A DNA stretch of 64,000 nt from Paraclostridium tenue. Lineage in GTDB: Bacteria > Bacillota > Clostridia > Peptostreptococcales > Peptostreptococcaceae. The notes under the pieces were generated by a model. That model searched no databases, was not told where the DNA came from, and was given only the letters and a program-made list of their open reading frames with translations. Position numbers and translations under genes: made by a program. How positions within the stretch are numbered: position 1 is the stretch's first letter; every line of letters begins with the position of its first letter. The stretch spans positions 373,331-437,330 of the forward strand of contig NZ_JADPFO010000001.1 in NCBI RefSeq assembly GCF_015668515.1, in the 5' to 3' direction. Below are positions 8,571 through 16,880 of this stretch, piece by piece.

Positions 8571-8707
8571 GACTTGTTCGAGAACCTCCAAGTATAAAAA
8601 ACTAAGGTATTTATATAGTGGCAGTATATAAGATATACCCTTAGCTATGACTTTTAGTTAAAAAGTTGTAAGGTTCTCCTTTATAAATTTTAAGGAGGAG
8701 ATTTGTT
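8571..8707 (+). promoter_or_regulatory. PreQ1-I riboswitch with translational expression platform
   Basis: The aptamer is 8572-8607. P1 is ACTTG (8572-8576) with CAAGT (8589-8593), followed by the A-rich tail ATAAAAAACTAAGG. Loop CCT (8585-8587) can form the pseudoknot with AGG (8605-8607). These are the hallmarks of preQ1 class I. Downstream, CTAAGGTAT (8602-8610) can instead pair with ATACCCTTAG (8635-8644). GAGAACCT (8580-8587) can pair with AGGTTCTC (8671-8678), and TTCTCCTT (8674-8681) can pair with the ribosome-binding site AAGGAGGA (8692-8699). The inferred logic is that bound preQ1 occupies 8580-8607, frees 8671-8681 and so hides the ribosome-binding site. The gene order downstream supports the ligand. 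Confidence 0.88.
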
Positions 8708-9676
8708 ATGCAAAAAAGAAAGGTAATAATTGATTGTGACCCAGGAATAGACGACTCTCTAGCTTTATTATTAGCAATAAACTCACCTGAGCTAGAAATA
8801 CTGGGAATAACAACTTGTAGCGGGAATGTACCTGCTAAAATGGGAGCTGAAAATGCTTTGTATACACTTCATAGATTTTCAAACGAAAACATAAATATAT
8901 ATGTTGGAGAAGAAAATCCTCTAAAACGAGAACTTGTAACAGCCCAAGACACTCACGGAGAAGATGGATTAGGAGAAAACTTCTACAAGACATCAACTAA
9001 TAAAAATATTAAATATGGTGGTGTAGATTTTATTATAGAAACATTAAAAAATAATAAAGATGTATCTATAATAGCATTAGGTCCACTAACAAATATTGCA
9101 AAAGCACTTATGAAAGATAAAAAAGCTTTTAATAACTTAGATGAATTTATTTCTATGGGAGGTGCTTTTAGAATACATGGAAACTGTTCTCCAGTGGCTG
9201 AGTTTAATTATTGGGTAGATCCACATGCAGCAGATTATGTTTACAAGAACTTGCCTAAAAAAATTCATATGGTAGGATTAGATGTAACTAGAAAAATAGT
9301 ATTAACCCCAAATATAATAGAATTTATAAATAGACTTGATGAAGATTTAGCTAAGTATATTACTGAAATAACAAGATTTTATATAGATTTTCACTGGGAA
9401 CAAGAAGGTATTATAGGGTGTGTAATAAATGACCCATTAGCAGTTGCTTACTTTATTGATAGAAATTTATGTAGTGGTTTTGAAAGTTATGTAGAAGTAG
9501 TTGAAGATGGAGTAGCTATGGGCCAATCTATTGTAGATTCTTTTAATTTTTATAAAAAGGAACCAAATAGTTTTGTTCTTACTCAAACTAATGAAAAAGA
9601 GTTTATGTATATGTTTTTAAAAAGATTATTTCCATCACATGTAGATAAAATAAACACTACAGGAGGAATAATTTAG
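8708..9676 (+). CDS. queK: Queuosine nucleoside hydrolase QueK
   Basis: 322 residues of the inosine/uridine-preferring nucleoside hydrolase family. The calcium/ribose-binding N-terminal signature DCDPGIDDSLA is at about residues 9-19, and the C-terminal active-site block INDPLAVAYF is near residue 242. The generic family hydrolyses ribonucleosides. The specific call is from context: a preQ1 riboswitch upstream, then an ECF S-component and a radical-SAM enzyme in the order of the C. difficile queuosine-salvage operon. There QueK releases queuine from queuosine. Its ribosome-binding site AAGGAGGAG is the one controlled by the riboswitch. Confidence 0.88.
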   Translation: MQKRKVIIDCDPGIDDSLALLLAINSPELEILGITTCSGNVPAKMGAENALYTLHRFSNENINIYVGEENPLKRELVTAQDTHGEDGLGENFYKTSTNKNIKYGGVDFIIETLKNNKDVSIIALGPLTNIAKALMKDKKAFNNLDEFISMGGAFRIHGNCSPVAEFNYWVDPHAADYVYKNLPKKIHMVGLDVTRKIVLTPNIIEFINRLDEDLAKYITEITRFYIDFHWEQEGIIGCVINDPLAVAYFIDRNLCSGFESYVEVVEDGVAMGQSIVDSFNFYKKEPNSFVLTQTNEKEFMYMFLKRLFPSHVDKINTTGGII

Positions 9677-9677
9677 T

Positions 9678-10244
9678 ATGAAAAAAAAATTATCAACAAC
9701 AAGTTTAACTCTAATATCATTGGGAATAGCTCTAAATGTAATAGGCGCATTTATAGCTTTAAACTTAAAACTTCCTATATATTTAGATTCTATAGGAACT
9801 ATATTTATAGCATGTATATTAGGGTCTAAGTATGCAATAATTACAGGTGTTTGTGGGAGCATGGTAAGTGGCATGACTTTTGATATTTATTCATTCTTTT
9901 TTATGCCAGTTCAAATCTCAACAGGGCTAATAGCTGGATTAATGTATAAAAAAGGATTTTTAAATGGAGTAAAAACACCTATAGGAGTACTTACATTTTC
10001 AATTCCAACCTCTATATTAAGTGCTATAATAGCAGCATTTGTATTTGGAGGAGTGACATCATCAGGTTCTTCTTATATAGTGCAAATTTTATCGAGATTT
10101 GGAATCAACAAAGTTGTGAGTGTATTTTTAACTCAAGTATTAACAGACTATATAGATAAGCTTATAGCTGTTTTACTTGTAAATAGTGCTGTATTATCAA
10201 TACCATCTAATTTTATATATAAATTAAAAACTAATAAAAATTAA
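9678..10244 (+). CDS. qrtT: ECF transporter S-component for queuosine/queuine, QrtT-type
   Basis: 188 residues with five to six hydrophobic segments and the ECF S-component character (N-terminal KKLSTTSLTLISLGIALNVIG, then DSIGTIFIACILG). S-components bind a vitamin-like ligand and use a shared EcfA/A'/T motor encoded elsewhere; no motor genes are in this window. Substrate assignment to queuosine or queuine is by operon context between queK and queL. It begins one base after the queK stop, and its AGGAGG lies in the end of queK, indicating coupled translation. Confidence 0.82.
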   Translation: MKKKLSTTSLTLISLGIALNVIGAFIALNLKLPIYLDSIGTIFIACILGSKYAIITGVCGSMVSGMTFDIYSFFFMPVQISTGLIAGLMYKKGFLNGVKTPIGVLTFSIPTSILSAIIAAFVFGGVTSSGSSYIVQILSRFGINKVVSVFLTQVLTDYIDKLIAVLLVNSAVLSIPSNFIYKLKTNKN

Positions 10245-10261
10245 AACTAATGGAGAAAACA

Positions 10262-10951
10262 ATGGATAGATATAGTGAAGTTACGAATAAAAATCAAAGA
10301 GAAATAGTATTATTAAAAGGATTTTCTTGTGTATGGGGTAAATGTTCATTTTGCGATTATACACTAGATAATGATGATAATGAAGATAAAATGAATGAAA
10401 TAAACTTTAAGACTTTAGAAAATGTAACAGGAAAGTATAAAGTATTAGAAGTGATAAACTCAGGAAGTTGTTTTGAACTTCCTAAAAAAACACTAGAAAA
10501 AATAAAAAGTATAATAGAGGAAAAAAACATAGAAAAATTATTTTTAGAAAGTCATTGGTCTTATAAAAACAGATTAAATGAAATGAGAGAATTTTTTAAT
10601 ATACCTATAGTATTTAAAATTGGTGTAGAAAGTTTTGACTATGACTTTAGGAATAATTTTTTAAATAAAAATGCTAAGTTTAAATCAGTTGAAGAACTTA
10701 AAAAGTATTTTGACTCACCTTGTATAATGGTAGGTATAAAGGGTCAAAGTAAAGAAATGATTGATAAAGATATGGATATAGTTTTAAATAACTTTGAACA
10801 TGCAACTATAAATGTATTTGTAAATAACACAACAAATATAAAAAGAGATGAAGAATTAGTAAGTTGGTTTAAAGAAAAGTATAGTTTTTTAGATGAAAAT
10901 AATAAAATAGAAGTTCTTTATAATAATACTGATTTTGGAGTTGGAGAATAA
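10262..10951 (+). CDS. queL: Queuine lyase QueL, radical-SAM enzyme
   Basis: 229 residues from the preferred ATG at 10262, which has GGAG at a proper distance; an in-frame ATG at 10250 has none. Near residues 23-31 is a cysteine cluster C-x4-C-x2-C (CVWGKCSFC), one residue longer than the usual CX3CX2C radical-SAM motif. The family in C. difficile converts queuine to preQ1 by removing the cyclopentenediol group, so the cell can salvage the host or community base. Third gene of the preQ1-regulated operon, six bases after qrtT (overlap if the upstream ATG is used). No U-tailed terminator is obvious right after it. Confidence 0.87.
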   Translation: MDRYSEVTNKNQREIVLLKGFSCVWGKCSFCDYTLDNDDNEDKMNEINFKTLENVTGKYKVLEVINSGSCFELPKKTLEKIKSIIEEKNIEKLFLESHWSYKNRLNEMREFFNIPIVFKIGVESFDYDFRNNFLNKNAKFKSVEELKKYFDSPCIMVGIKGQSKEMIDKDMDIVLNNFEHATINVFVNNTTNIKRDEELVSWFKEKYSFLDENNKIEVLYNNTDFGVGE

Positions 10952-11075
10952 TTAATATAATGGATTAATTTTGAAAAAAGATTACAATAAGATTAAAAAA
11001 ATGAAAAAAAAATTGTAACTGGAGTCATATATAGTATAATATAATAAAATAGAGATAGAACTGAGGTGCTAATAT

Positions 11076-11921
11076 ATGAACGACAGTGTAAAAAAAACAT
11101 CTATAATATCCATAATATTAATATTTACAGTTAGCATTCTTTCAGGGTGTGCATCAAATGAAAATAATATCAAAGATGATAAAATAAATTTAGAACGTGT
11201 AAAATCAGATATGAGTTATAAAGATGCAAATGTATTAGAAATAGGTGAACCAGTAGTTACAGACGATCCTAATGATAACAACAATAATAAGTTTATTGAT
11301 ACAAAAACTAAAGTTAAGAATATAAGTGATTTAAATATAAGAAACATAGAGCTAATATTTAGAGAATATGATAATGAGAATAATGCTTTAGCTAAAACTG
11401 AAGCTTTGTCTAAAGTAACTTTAAAACCAGGACAAAGTGTTTATATTCAATCTGCTCACAAAAAATTTACAAAAAAAGTAGAAGTTATAGGTTATTCTTA
11501 TAACTTAGATAATCAATTAATATATGTAGATTTATTAAAAGATAAATTTAATGTCTTAAATACTAATGAAAAAATTGTTGCATATAAAAAGTATGATGTA
11601 TTAGGAATATCTGAACCTAAAATAACAAATAAAGTTAAAGGTGGATATAATGCACAAATAACAATAAAAAATATTTCAGATAAAGATATTGGTAGTTTAG
11701 TTTTAGAAATTGCAGAGCTTAATGATAAAGGTGAATATATAAATGTAACATATTTAGATTCATATGAAGTAATAAAAAAATCTCAAGAGATAAAACTAAA
11801 CTCTGTTCACCCTAATGATGCAAAAAAATTAGAGGTAATAGGATATATTTATGATGATATAAGTGATAATACAACTGTAGAAGTAAATTTAAAGTTAAAT
11901 GAAGCTATATTAATGAAATAA
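11076..11921 (+). CDS. Surface lipoprotein with two repeated beta domains
   Basis: 281 residues. N-terminal lipoprotein signal with lipobox ILSGC (C about 25). The rest has two related ~100-residue halves: each begins VLEIGEPVVTD or VLGISEPKITN, continues with VKNISDLNIRNIELIF or IKNISDKDIGSLVLEI, and ends with a KKxEVIGYxY strand. This is the pattern of FxLYD-like beta-sandwich domains on Gram-positive lipoproteins. Function unknown, likely extracytoplasmic binding or envelope maintenance. Monocistronic with a clear terminator. Confidence 0.82.
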   Translation: MNDSVKKTSIISIILIFTVSILSGCASNENNIKDDKINLERVKSDMSYKDANVLEIGEPVVTDDPNDNNNNKFIDTKTKVKNISDLNIRNIELIFREYDNENNALAKTEALSKVTLKPGQSVYIQSAHKKFTKKVEVIGYSYNLDNQLIYVDLLKDKFNVLNTNEKIVAYKKYDVLGISEPKITNKVKGGYNAQITIKNISDKDIGSLVLEIAELNDKGEYINVTYLDSYEVIKKSQEIKLNSVHPNDAKKLEVIGYIYDDISDNTTVEVNLKLNEAILMK

Positions 11922-11931
11922 ATGGATATTC

Positions 11932-11974
11932 AAAAGCCTAAAATCTATAATAAAAGATTTTAGGCTTTATTTTT
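11932..11974 (+). terminator. Rho-independent terminator
   Basis: AAAGCCTAAAATCT pairs with AGATTTTAGGCTTT, followed by ATTTTTG. Confidence 0.88.
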
Positions 11975-12087
11975 GTATAAAAAGGTAATAATTTTTAAAA
12001 GATGAATATAATAAAGTAAATATATATTTAAGTGAATATCTAAAATGTTTATCAGTAATAATAATAGTACTTAAGGAGATGATACTG

Positions 12088-12282
12088 ATGACAGAAGAAA
12101 GTAAAAATCAAGGTACTAATTTTAATGAATTAGATTTTCTAAAGCTTAATGAGACACTAGCAAATCCAGAGTTTGCAAATTGGTATTACAATCAAATTTT
12201 AAGTGGTACTGATGCAAATTTAGAAATATTAGGATTTGTAGACATTGTAAAGAATTACACAGAAGGAAAATACGATAAGTAA
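12088..12282 (+). CDS. Small acidic hypothetical protein
   Basis: 64 residues from ATG 12088, which is nine bases after AAGGAG; the in-frame ATG at 12079 abuts that ribosome-binding site and is unlikely. The protein is soluble, with an N-terminal polar tail and a helical core (ANPEFANWYYNQILSGTDAN). Not recognised. It is followed 27 bases later by another short gene and one shared terminator, so the two form a mini-operon. Confidence 0.6.
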   Translation: MTEESKNQGTNFNELDFLKLNETLANPEFANWYYNQILSGTDANLEILGFVDIVKNYTEGKYDK

Positions 12283-12309
12283 ATTTTGATTTAAGAAAAG
12301 GATATCAAG

Positions 12310-12513
12310 ATGCTTAAGAAAAAAGATAAACCAAAAGAATTAAACTCATATAAAGAACTTGTAAATACTAATTTTGAACAAGAAGATATCTTAAGTTCTT
12401 ATATGAGTATACTAAATCAAATGAAGTCATGTTCTTTCAATGGAATGTGCAATGATATAGATTTATATCATAGATATTGTAATGTAAAATTTGAAGATAA
12501 TAGTTATAAATAA
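12310..12513 (+). CDS. Small hypothetical protein with three cysteines
   Basis: 67 residues, basic N-terminus (MLKKKDKPK) then a helical region with C39, C44 and C56 (SCSFNGMCND ... YCN). The C-x4-C-x11-C arrangement could hold a metal or disulfide. Its ribosome-binding site AAAGGA is weak to moderate. It shares the transcript with the 12088 gene and ends at a bidirectional terminator. Not recognised. Confidence 0.55.
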   Translation: MLKKKDKPKELNSYKELVNTNFEQEDILSSYMSILNQMKSCSFNGMCNDIDLYHRYCNVKFEDNSYK

Positions 12514-12541
12514 AACCTCACTTTATGTGAGGTTTTATTTA
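12509..12541. terminator. Bidirectional terminator
   Basis: AAATAAAACCTCAC and GTGAGGTTTTATTT are perfectly complementary, with T runs in both directions. It serves the small genes on + and the membrane gene on -. Confidence 0.88.
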
Positions 12542-12542
12542 T

Positions 12543-13124
12543 TTATTTTTTTATAAAAAATTCATAGCTTATAATCAATATGATAGATGCTAATAATGCA
12601 TCAATCATATCAATCATAGTATCGTTAAGGCCTCCAACTTGCATTTTAGTTAAGAAAAATTTATCTACTAAAAATTCAAAGATTTCCCATAGTCCAGCTA
12701 TAGCTAAATTAAAGAAAAATACAAATGAAACAATCAATTTTCTGTTTTTATAAATATCTACATTCTTGGAATTTAACATTTTGAATAAATCATATCCAAA
12801 TAGTGTTGCTAAGATTCCTGATAAAAAATGCATTATATCATCATAATGACTAACTATACCATAAAAATCAAAACTAGAACCTAAGTAAGAAGCAATAAAG
12901 ATAAAGATAAGTATAGCAAATATTAATATTGGAGATACTATATCCAAAAATTTTTTTGAAACAACTTTTATAAAACCAGTTATGATAAGTGAACAAAAGC
13001 AAGGTGATATTTGAAAAGTTTTACCATATAAAACAAAATATATTAAAGATATTGTATAAATAAACATTAATATAGTTGTAGTAATATTTAAATATTTTAA
13101 AACTTCTTTTTCAGAAAATGACAA
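12543..13124 (-). CDS. YjdF/DUF2238-like integral membrane protein
   Basis: 193 residues with about six membrane segments. Conserved polar residues inside the membrane resemble the DUF2238/YjdF family: HYDDIMHFLSGILATL near residues 88-103, WEIFEFLVD near 145-153, and QVGGLNDTMIDMIDALLAS near 161-179. The family is uncharacterised. It is a single gene with a ribosome-binding site AAGGAGTG upstream on the minus strand. Its 3' end lies at the shared terminator. Confidence 0.7.
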   Translation of the reverse strand: MSFSEKEVLKYLNITTTILMFIYTISLIYFVLYGKTFQISPCFCSLIITGFIKVVSKKFLDIVSPILIFAILIFIFIASYLGSSFDFYGIVSHYDDIMHFLSGILATLFGYDLFKMLNSKNVDIYKNRKLIVSFVFFFNLAIAGLWEIFEFLVDKFFLTKMQVGGLNDTMIDMIDALLASIILIISYEFFIKK

Positions 13125-13300
13125 TTTAAAACACTCCTTATAAATATATATATTAACTAATATATTATATTAAAAATATTTTTATTCATAGCATAAAAAT
13201 TCCTAATATGACAATAATTAATTGTGTTTTTTTTAGATAATATCAAATACTAATATTAATTAAGTAACAAACTTAAAATCAAAGAAAGGAAAATTTAATT

Positions 13301-13663
13301 ATGCTAGCAACTAGAATGTACAAAGCTGTCAAAGAAGAGAAAAATCAACAAAAAAGAAAACAAAAAAGATATAAAACTGTTAAATTTACTACGCTTACAG
13401 CTCTAGGTATAGGAGCAACTATAGGAGCTACTATGATATATAAAAAATCTAAATCAAAACAATGTGGAGTTTATGATGAGTATATGTATAACTTGGAAAA
13501 CTATAATAATGAAGTTAAAGAAACTTCAGAGTTAGAAGAAAAAATAAATGAATTTAATAGTAATAGATTAAGTTATGAAAATGAAGATCATCCATCAAAT
13601 GAAGAAATCCAAAAGGTTATGAATAAAATAGATACAGTAGATAACGATTTAAATAAACATTAA
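13301..13663 (+). CDS. Small membrane-anchored hypothetical protein
   Basis: 120 residues. A strongly basic N-terminus (residues 8-28, Lys/Arg/Gln rich) is followed by one hydrophobic segment (about 30-48, TTLTALGIGATIGATMIY), then an acidic coiled-coil-like tail. The topology suggests a single-pass protein with a cytoplasmic basic N-terminus. Not recognised. Ribosome-binding site AAAGGAAAA. The next short gene follows 34 bases later and probably shares the transcript. Confidence 0.6.
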   Translation: MLATRMYKAVKEEKNQQKRKQKRYKTVKFTTLTALGIGATIGATMIYKKSKSKQCGVYDEYMYNLENYNNEVKETSELEEKINEFNSNRLSYENEDHPSNEEIQKVMNKIDTVDNDLNKH

Positions 13664-13697
13664 TACAAAAAACTATTCTAATATATAGGAGGTAACT

Positions 13698-13835
13698 ATG
13701 AAAGAATATAAAATAGCTGATTTAAATAAAAAAGAAGAAGATGAAATAAAAAAAGCTGAAAAAATGATTAAGGATATTACAGGTAAAGAATTTATATTTA
13801 TAGCTTGGGAAAAAGATAATTCTAATTTAAAATAA
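13698..13835 (+). CDS. 45-residue charged hypothetical protein
   Basis: ATG 13698 follows a strong AGGAGG with correct spacing. The peptide is a charged helix (NKKEEDEIKKAEKMIKDI) ending in a short apolar stretch EFIFIAWEKD. Its stop runs into a perfect terminator. The strong ribosome-binding site and terminator argue it is a real gene. Unknown function. Confidence 0.6.
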   Translation: MKEYKIADLNKKEEDEIKKAEKMIKDITGKEFIFIAWEKDNSNLK

Positions 13836-13862
13836 AAAAACTCCCATATGGGAGTTTTTTAG
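13833..13862. terminator. Bidirectional terminator
   Basis: AAAAAACTCCCATATGGGAGTTTTTT is a perfect palindrome flanked by A and T runs. It serves the converging genes on either side. Confidence 0.92.
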
Positions 13863-14104
13863 TAATTTATATCAGCTGCTTTTATATTTTCCTTATTCAT
13901 AGAACTACAAGGAGTAACTCCATAAGTCATATTACAATGAGGGCATTTATCTACATGAGTATTCATCGTAAAAGATTTAGAACAGTTAACACAAACTATT
14001 TCATGAGGTGTTCTTAGTGGAAAATCACCCTTACCTTTACTTCTTACTAAATCAACAACTTGCTTCCCATCATTTTTATTTGTACTTCCGCATCCACAAG
14101 ACAT
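13859..14104 (-). CDS. Small cysteine-rich zinc-ribbon protein
   Basis: 81 residues beginning MSCGCGSTNK. Cysteine pairs C3/C5, CVNC (about 38-41) and CPHC (about 54-57), plus a later cysteine, make a likely rubredoxin-like or zinc-ribbon knuckle. The ribosome-binding site AGGAGG is at the correct distance. Not a family I can name; its role could be redox or nucleic-acid related. Monocistronic, converging on the previous gene. Confidence 0.65.
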   Translation of the reverse strand: MSCGCGSTNKNDGKQVVDLVRSKGKGDFPLRTPHEIVCVNCSKSFTMNTHVDKCPHCNMTYGVTPCSSMNKENIKAADINY

Positions 14105-14201
14105 ATAAATTCCTCCTAAACTTTAAATAATTCAATTTATTATAAATTAAATTTTAAAATAAATCTGTAACGTATGTTACAAAAATTAGAAAAATGCAAA
14201 A

Positions 14202-15431
14202 TTATCTGAACATATTTATAAATATTATTATGCAAGGAAGTGTAAATATATCAAGTAAAAAAGCACCTACTAAAGGAACTATTAACAAGGCTTTTTCAGA
14301 TACTCCATACTTATGAGTTATTGAATTCATGTTGGCTAATGCATTTGGAGTATTACCAAGCCCGTGTCCTATGAGACCAGACACCATAACAGCAGCATCA
14401 AAATCTTTGCCAAGTAATTTAAAACATATAAAAATAGCATAAAGTAAAACAAATATAACTTGAGTAAGTATTATTATAAACATAGGACCTGCTATATGTA
14501 CTAAATCCAATAAATTAATACTCATAAGAGCAATAGTTAAAAACATTGAAAGAGATATTTCACTTATAAAATCAAGGAGTTTAAAGTCAAGTTTTATTAT
14601 GTTTGTTGATTCATTAAAGTTTCTAAATAAAAAAGCAACAAACATACACCCTACAACACTTGGTAAAACTATATTAGTTTTTATAAATAATATTTTTGTA
14701 ATTAATTCTCCTATATTAATACATAAAAGAATAACTAAAATTTGTTCAAAAAAATTTGTAGTATTAAATTTATTAGATTTAGGATTTCTAGTTAAGTAAT
14801 TTTTATTAATAAGACTAGATTTAAAATTTGTAGTATTATTGATATATATAGGATTAGGTTTAAGTTTATATCTTTCAATTAAGAATCTAGATACTGGAGC
14901 CCCTAGAACACCACCTAAAATTATACCTAAAGTTGCAGCAGCAAGACCTATAGTTACAGCGCCATCTACACCCATACCCTCTATAGTTCTTCCAAAAGCT
15001 GCAGCATTTCCATGGCCACCTTCCATAGATATAGTCCCACACATAAGACCTATTAATGGATGAACATTTGTAATCTTAGCCATTACAACTGATATTATAT
15101 TTTGAAAAAGAGCTAAACCTCCACAGAGTATCCAATATGTAAATAAAAGTTTTCCACCTTTTTTTATAAGCTTAAAACTAGCATTAAGACCTAGCACTGT
15201 AAAAAATATACTCATAAAAAAAGGGACAATATTTTCTAAAATATTAATAGTAACTAAGTTTGAAAGTTGTAAAATTAATGATATTAAAGTAAATAATAAA
15301 CCTCCTATAACTGGAGATGGAATGCAAAATTTATTGAAAAATTCAATTTTATTTTTAAAAAAAGATCCAATAAGAAATAATATTATAGCTATCGAGAGTG
15401 TAGCTATTAAATTTAAATTTATAGTTATCAA
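14202..15431 (-). CDS. gltS: Sodium/glutamate symporter GltS
   Basis: 409 residues with about ten membrane segments in two inverted repeats. The two re-entrant glycine-rich hairpins of the ESS family are visible: MEGGHGNAAAFG near residues 135-146, and GLIGHGLGNTPNALANM near residues 355-371. It takes up glutamate with sodium. Ribosome-binding site AAGGAGG (minus strand) precedes the ATG. The spacer before it lacks a recognised operator. Confidence 0.93.
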   Translation of the reverse strand: MITINLNLIATLSIAIILFLIGSFFKNKIEFFNKFCIPSPVIGGLLFTLISLILQLSNLVTINILENIVPFFMSIFFTVLGLNASFKLIKKGGKLLFTYWILCGGLALFQNIISVVMAKITNVHPLIGLMCGTISMEGGHGNAAAFGRTIEGMGVDGAVTIGLAAATLGIILGGVLGAPVSRFLIERYKLKPNPIYINNTTNFKSSLINKNYLTRNPKSNKFNTTNFFEQILVILLCINIGELITKILFIKTNIVLPSVVGCMFVAFLFRNFNESTNIIKLDFKLLDFISEISLSMFLTIALMSINLLDLVHIAGPMFIIILTQVIFVLLYAIFICFKLLGKDFDAAVMVSGLIGHGLGNTPNALANMNSITHKYGVSEKALLIVPLVGAFLLDIFTLPCIIIFINMFR

Positions 15432-15562
15432 TATATCACCTCCTTAAAAATTATATGTTTTCAAAGAATAATTAATGAAGCTAGTATTAAAAATATTTTA
15501 TAAATAAATATGAAAGTTTTTTGAAATAATATTTATACATTATTTTTTAAAGGAGTATTAAT

Positions 15563-16045
15563 ATGTATGATAATAACATAAAAAAATTCAATGTGGATTA
15601 TTTCTCAAAGTACTATTTTTATGACTTAGATGAATTTAAAAAAGAGGAGGATTCAGAATATATATTAGAAAAAATTAATGAATGTAATAGATTTAATTAC
15701 AAAGGTTATACATATAAATATAGTAAATACAACAATATAGTAAAAGGTGAAACTAAAAAAAATATAGACATGACAATAGATGAGTCTAATGGAAATGTAA
15801 CTATAGAAGGAAAGGTAAATAGGTTAGATTTAATTTATAAATATCAAACAAAACAATTAGAAGATCATATAAGAATAGCTACTAAGGTGTGTGATAATTT
15901 AAGTGAGGTTTCTTGTTTAATATATATAGATAATACTCAATGTAAAGAATTTTTAAATTCATTGGATAATATAAAAGAAAATCAAATTAAACTAATGGAA
16001 AATGGAATACAACAATCGACAATTAATAAAAATGATAAAATTTAA
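15563..16045 (+). CDS. Hypothetical protein
   Basis: 160 residues, soluble, rich in Tyr, Lys and Asn, no signal peptide. A central beta segment (KGETKKNIDMTIDES, NVTIEGKVNRLDL) is followed by a helical C-terminus with two cysteines. Not recognised. Ribosome-binding site AAAGGAG. It lies 72 bases upstream of the four-repeat protein in the same direction with no terminator between, so the pair may be one operon. Confidence 0.6.
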   Translation: MYDNNIKKFNVDYFSKYYFYDLDEFKKEEDSEYILEKINECNRFNYKGYTYKYSKYNNIVKGETKKNIDMTIDESNGNVTIEGKVNRLDLIYKYQTKQLEDHIRIATKVCDNLSEVSCLIYIDNTQCKEFLNSLDNIKENQIKLMENGIQQSTINKNDKI

Positions 16046-16117
16046 AATAAAATATTGTTTTATCATGGTAAAATAGGGTAATATATAAATATAAAAATAC
16101 ATTACGGGGTGACAAAT

Positions 16118-16744
16118 ATGAACAGACTAAATGAAGTTTTAAAATTATTTAAAGATGAGGTAAAAGGCATAGTGGATACTATGTTAGTAAGTGAGAGAAT
16201 TAACTCTCAAAGATGTATAGCAAAAGATGTAGATACCACAAAAACTATAATAGACAAAAAAGAAAGCAAGAATAAATTAAGTCAAAGTGAAATGAACAAA
16301 TTATACAAAGAACTAAGTAATTTAGTAGAAAATTTAAAAGGCATAGGAGAGGAATTGCTAGTAAGTGAAAGAATAAATACACAAAGATGTATAGCAAAAG
16401 ATATAGATACTACAAAAACTATAATAGATCAAAAAGAACATGAAAATATAGGAATTAAAGAAATAGAAGAATTAGCTGAAGAAGCTAAGGGATTAGTAAA
16501 TGCAATGGTATCTGAAGAAAAATTAAATACAGAAACTGATTCAATAAAAGGTGTGGATACTACAGAAACAATAATCGATAGAGAAGAAAATTTAGAAAAG
16601 ACAGAAGAATTTAATAAGCTAGTAGAAGAATTAAAAACTTTAATGTCTACTATTTTAGTAGGAGAAAGAATAAATACACAAAGATGTATAGCAAAAGATA
16701 TAGATACTACAAAAACTATAATAGATCAAAAAAATAAAAAGTAA
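16118..16744 (+). CDS. Four-repeat cytoplasmic protein of unknown family
   Basis: 208 residues from ATG 16118; GGGGTG at 16106-16111 is its ribosome-binding site, and the upstream GTG at 16109 is part of that site. The protein is four ~50-residue units, each a helical segment followed by a block reading ERINTQRCIAKD then DTTKTIID. Units 1, 2 and 4 keep the cysteine; unit 3 has diverged (KLNTETDSIKG) and lost it. Units 2 and 4 share 69 identical bases (16367-16435 and 16664-16732). No signal peptide or membrane segment. I know no family with this motif. Confidence 0.75.
   Translation: MNRLNEVLKLFKDEVKGIVDTMLVSERINSQRCIAKDVDTTKTIIDKKESKNKLSQSEMNKLYKELSNLVENLKGIGEELLVSERINTQRCIAKDIDTTKTIIDQKEHENIGIKEIEELAEEAKGLVNAMVSEEKLNTETDSIKGVDTTETIIDREENLEKTEEFNKLVEELKTLMSTILVGERINTQRCIAKDIDTTKTIIDQKNKK
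16367..16435 (+). repeat. 69-bp exact direct repeat, copy 1
   Basis: Identical to 16664-16732. It encodes the ERINTQRCIAKDIDTTKTII block of repeat unit 2 and suggests recent duplication or gene conversion. Confidence 0.85.
16664..16732 (+). repeat. 69-bp exact direct repeat, copy 2
   Basis: Identical to 16367-16435, in repeat unit 4 at the C-terminus of the same protein. Confidence 0.85.
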
Positions 16745-16776
16745 AATAGCTATGCTATTTTACTTTTTATTTTTTG
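16736..16776 (+). terminator. Rho-independent terminator
   Basis: AAAAAGTAAAATAGC pairs perfectly with GCTATTTTACTTTTT around TAT, followed by a T run. Confidence 0.9.
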
Positions 16777-16880
16777 TAACAAAACAAATGTATTTAACGT
16801 ATATTAATGATGATAAAAATTAAAAAATTTGATTAATATGATGTTTATTGGACATAAATTAAAAAGTATAAAGCGTTTGC

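Noticed and set aside
8571..8610. GTTCGA-containing segment as a tRNA T-loop
   Set aside because: No acceptor or anticodon arms fit. The segment matches a preQ1-I aptamer with pseudoknot and A-rich tail.
8410..8707. T-box leader before queK
   Set aside because: No T-box AGGGTGGNACC sequence or long specifier stem is present.
16109..16117. GTG start for the four-repeat protein
   Set aside because: The GTG is part of the GGGGTG ribosome-binding site for ATG 16118.
16118..16744. 69-bp repeats as CRISPR or phage att sites
   Set aside because: They are coding repeats within one open frame and keep its phase.
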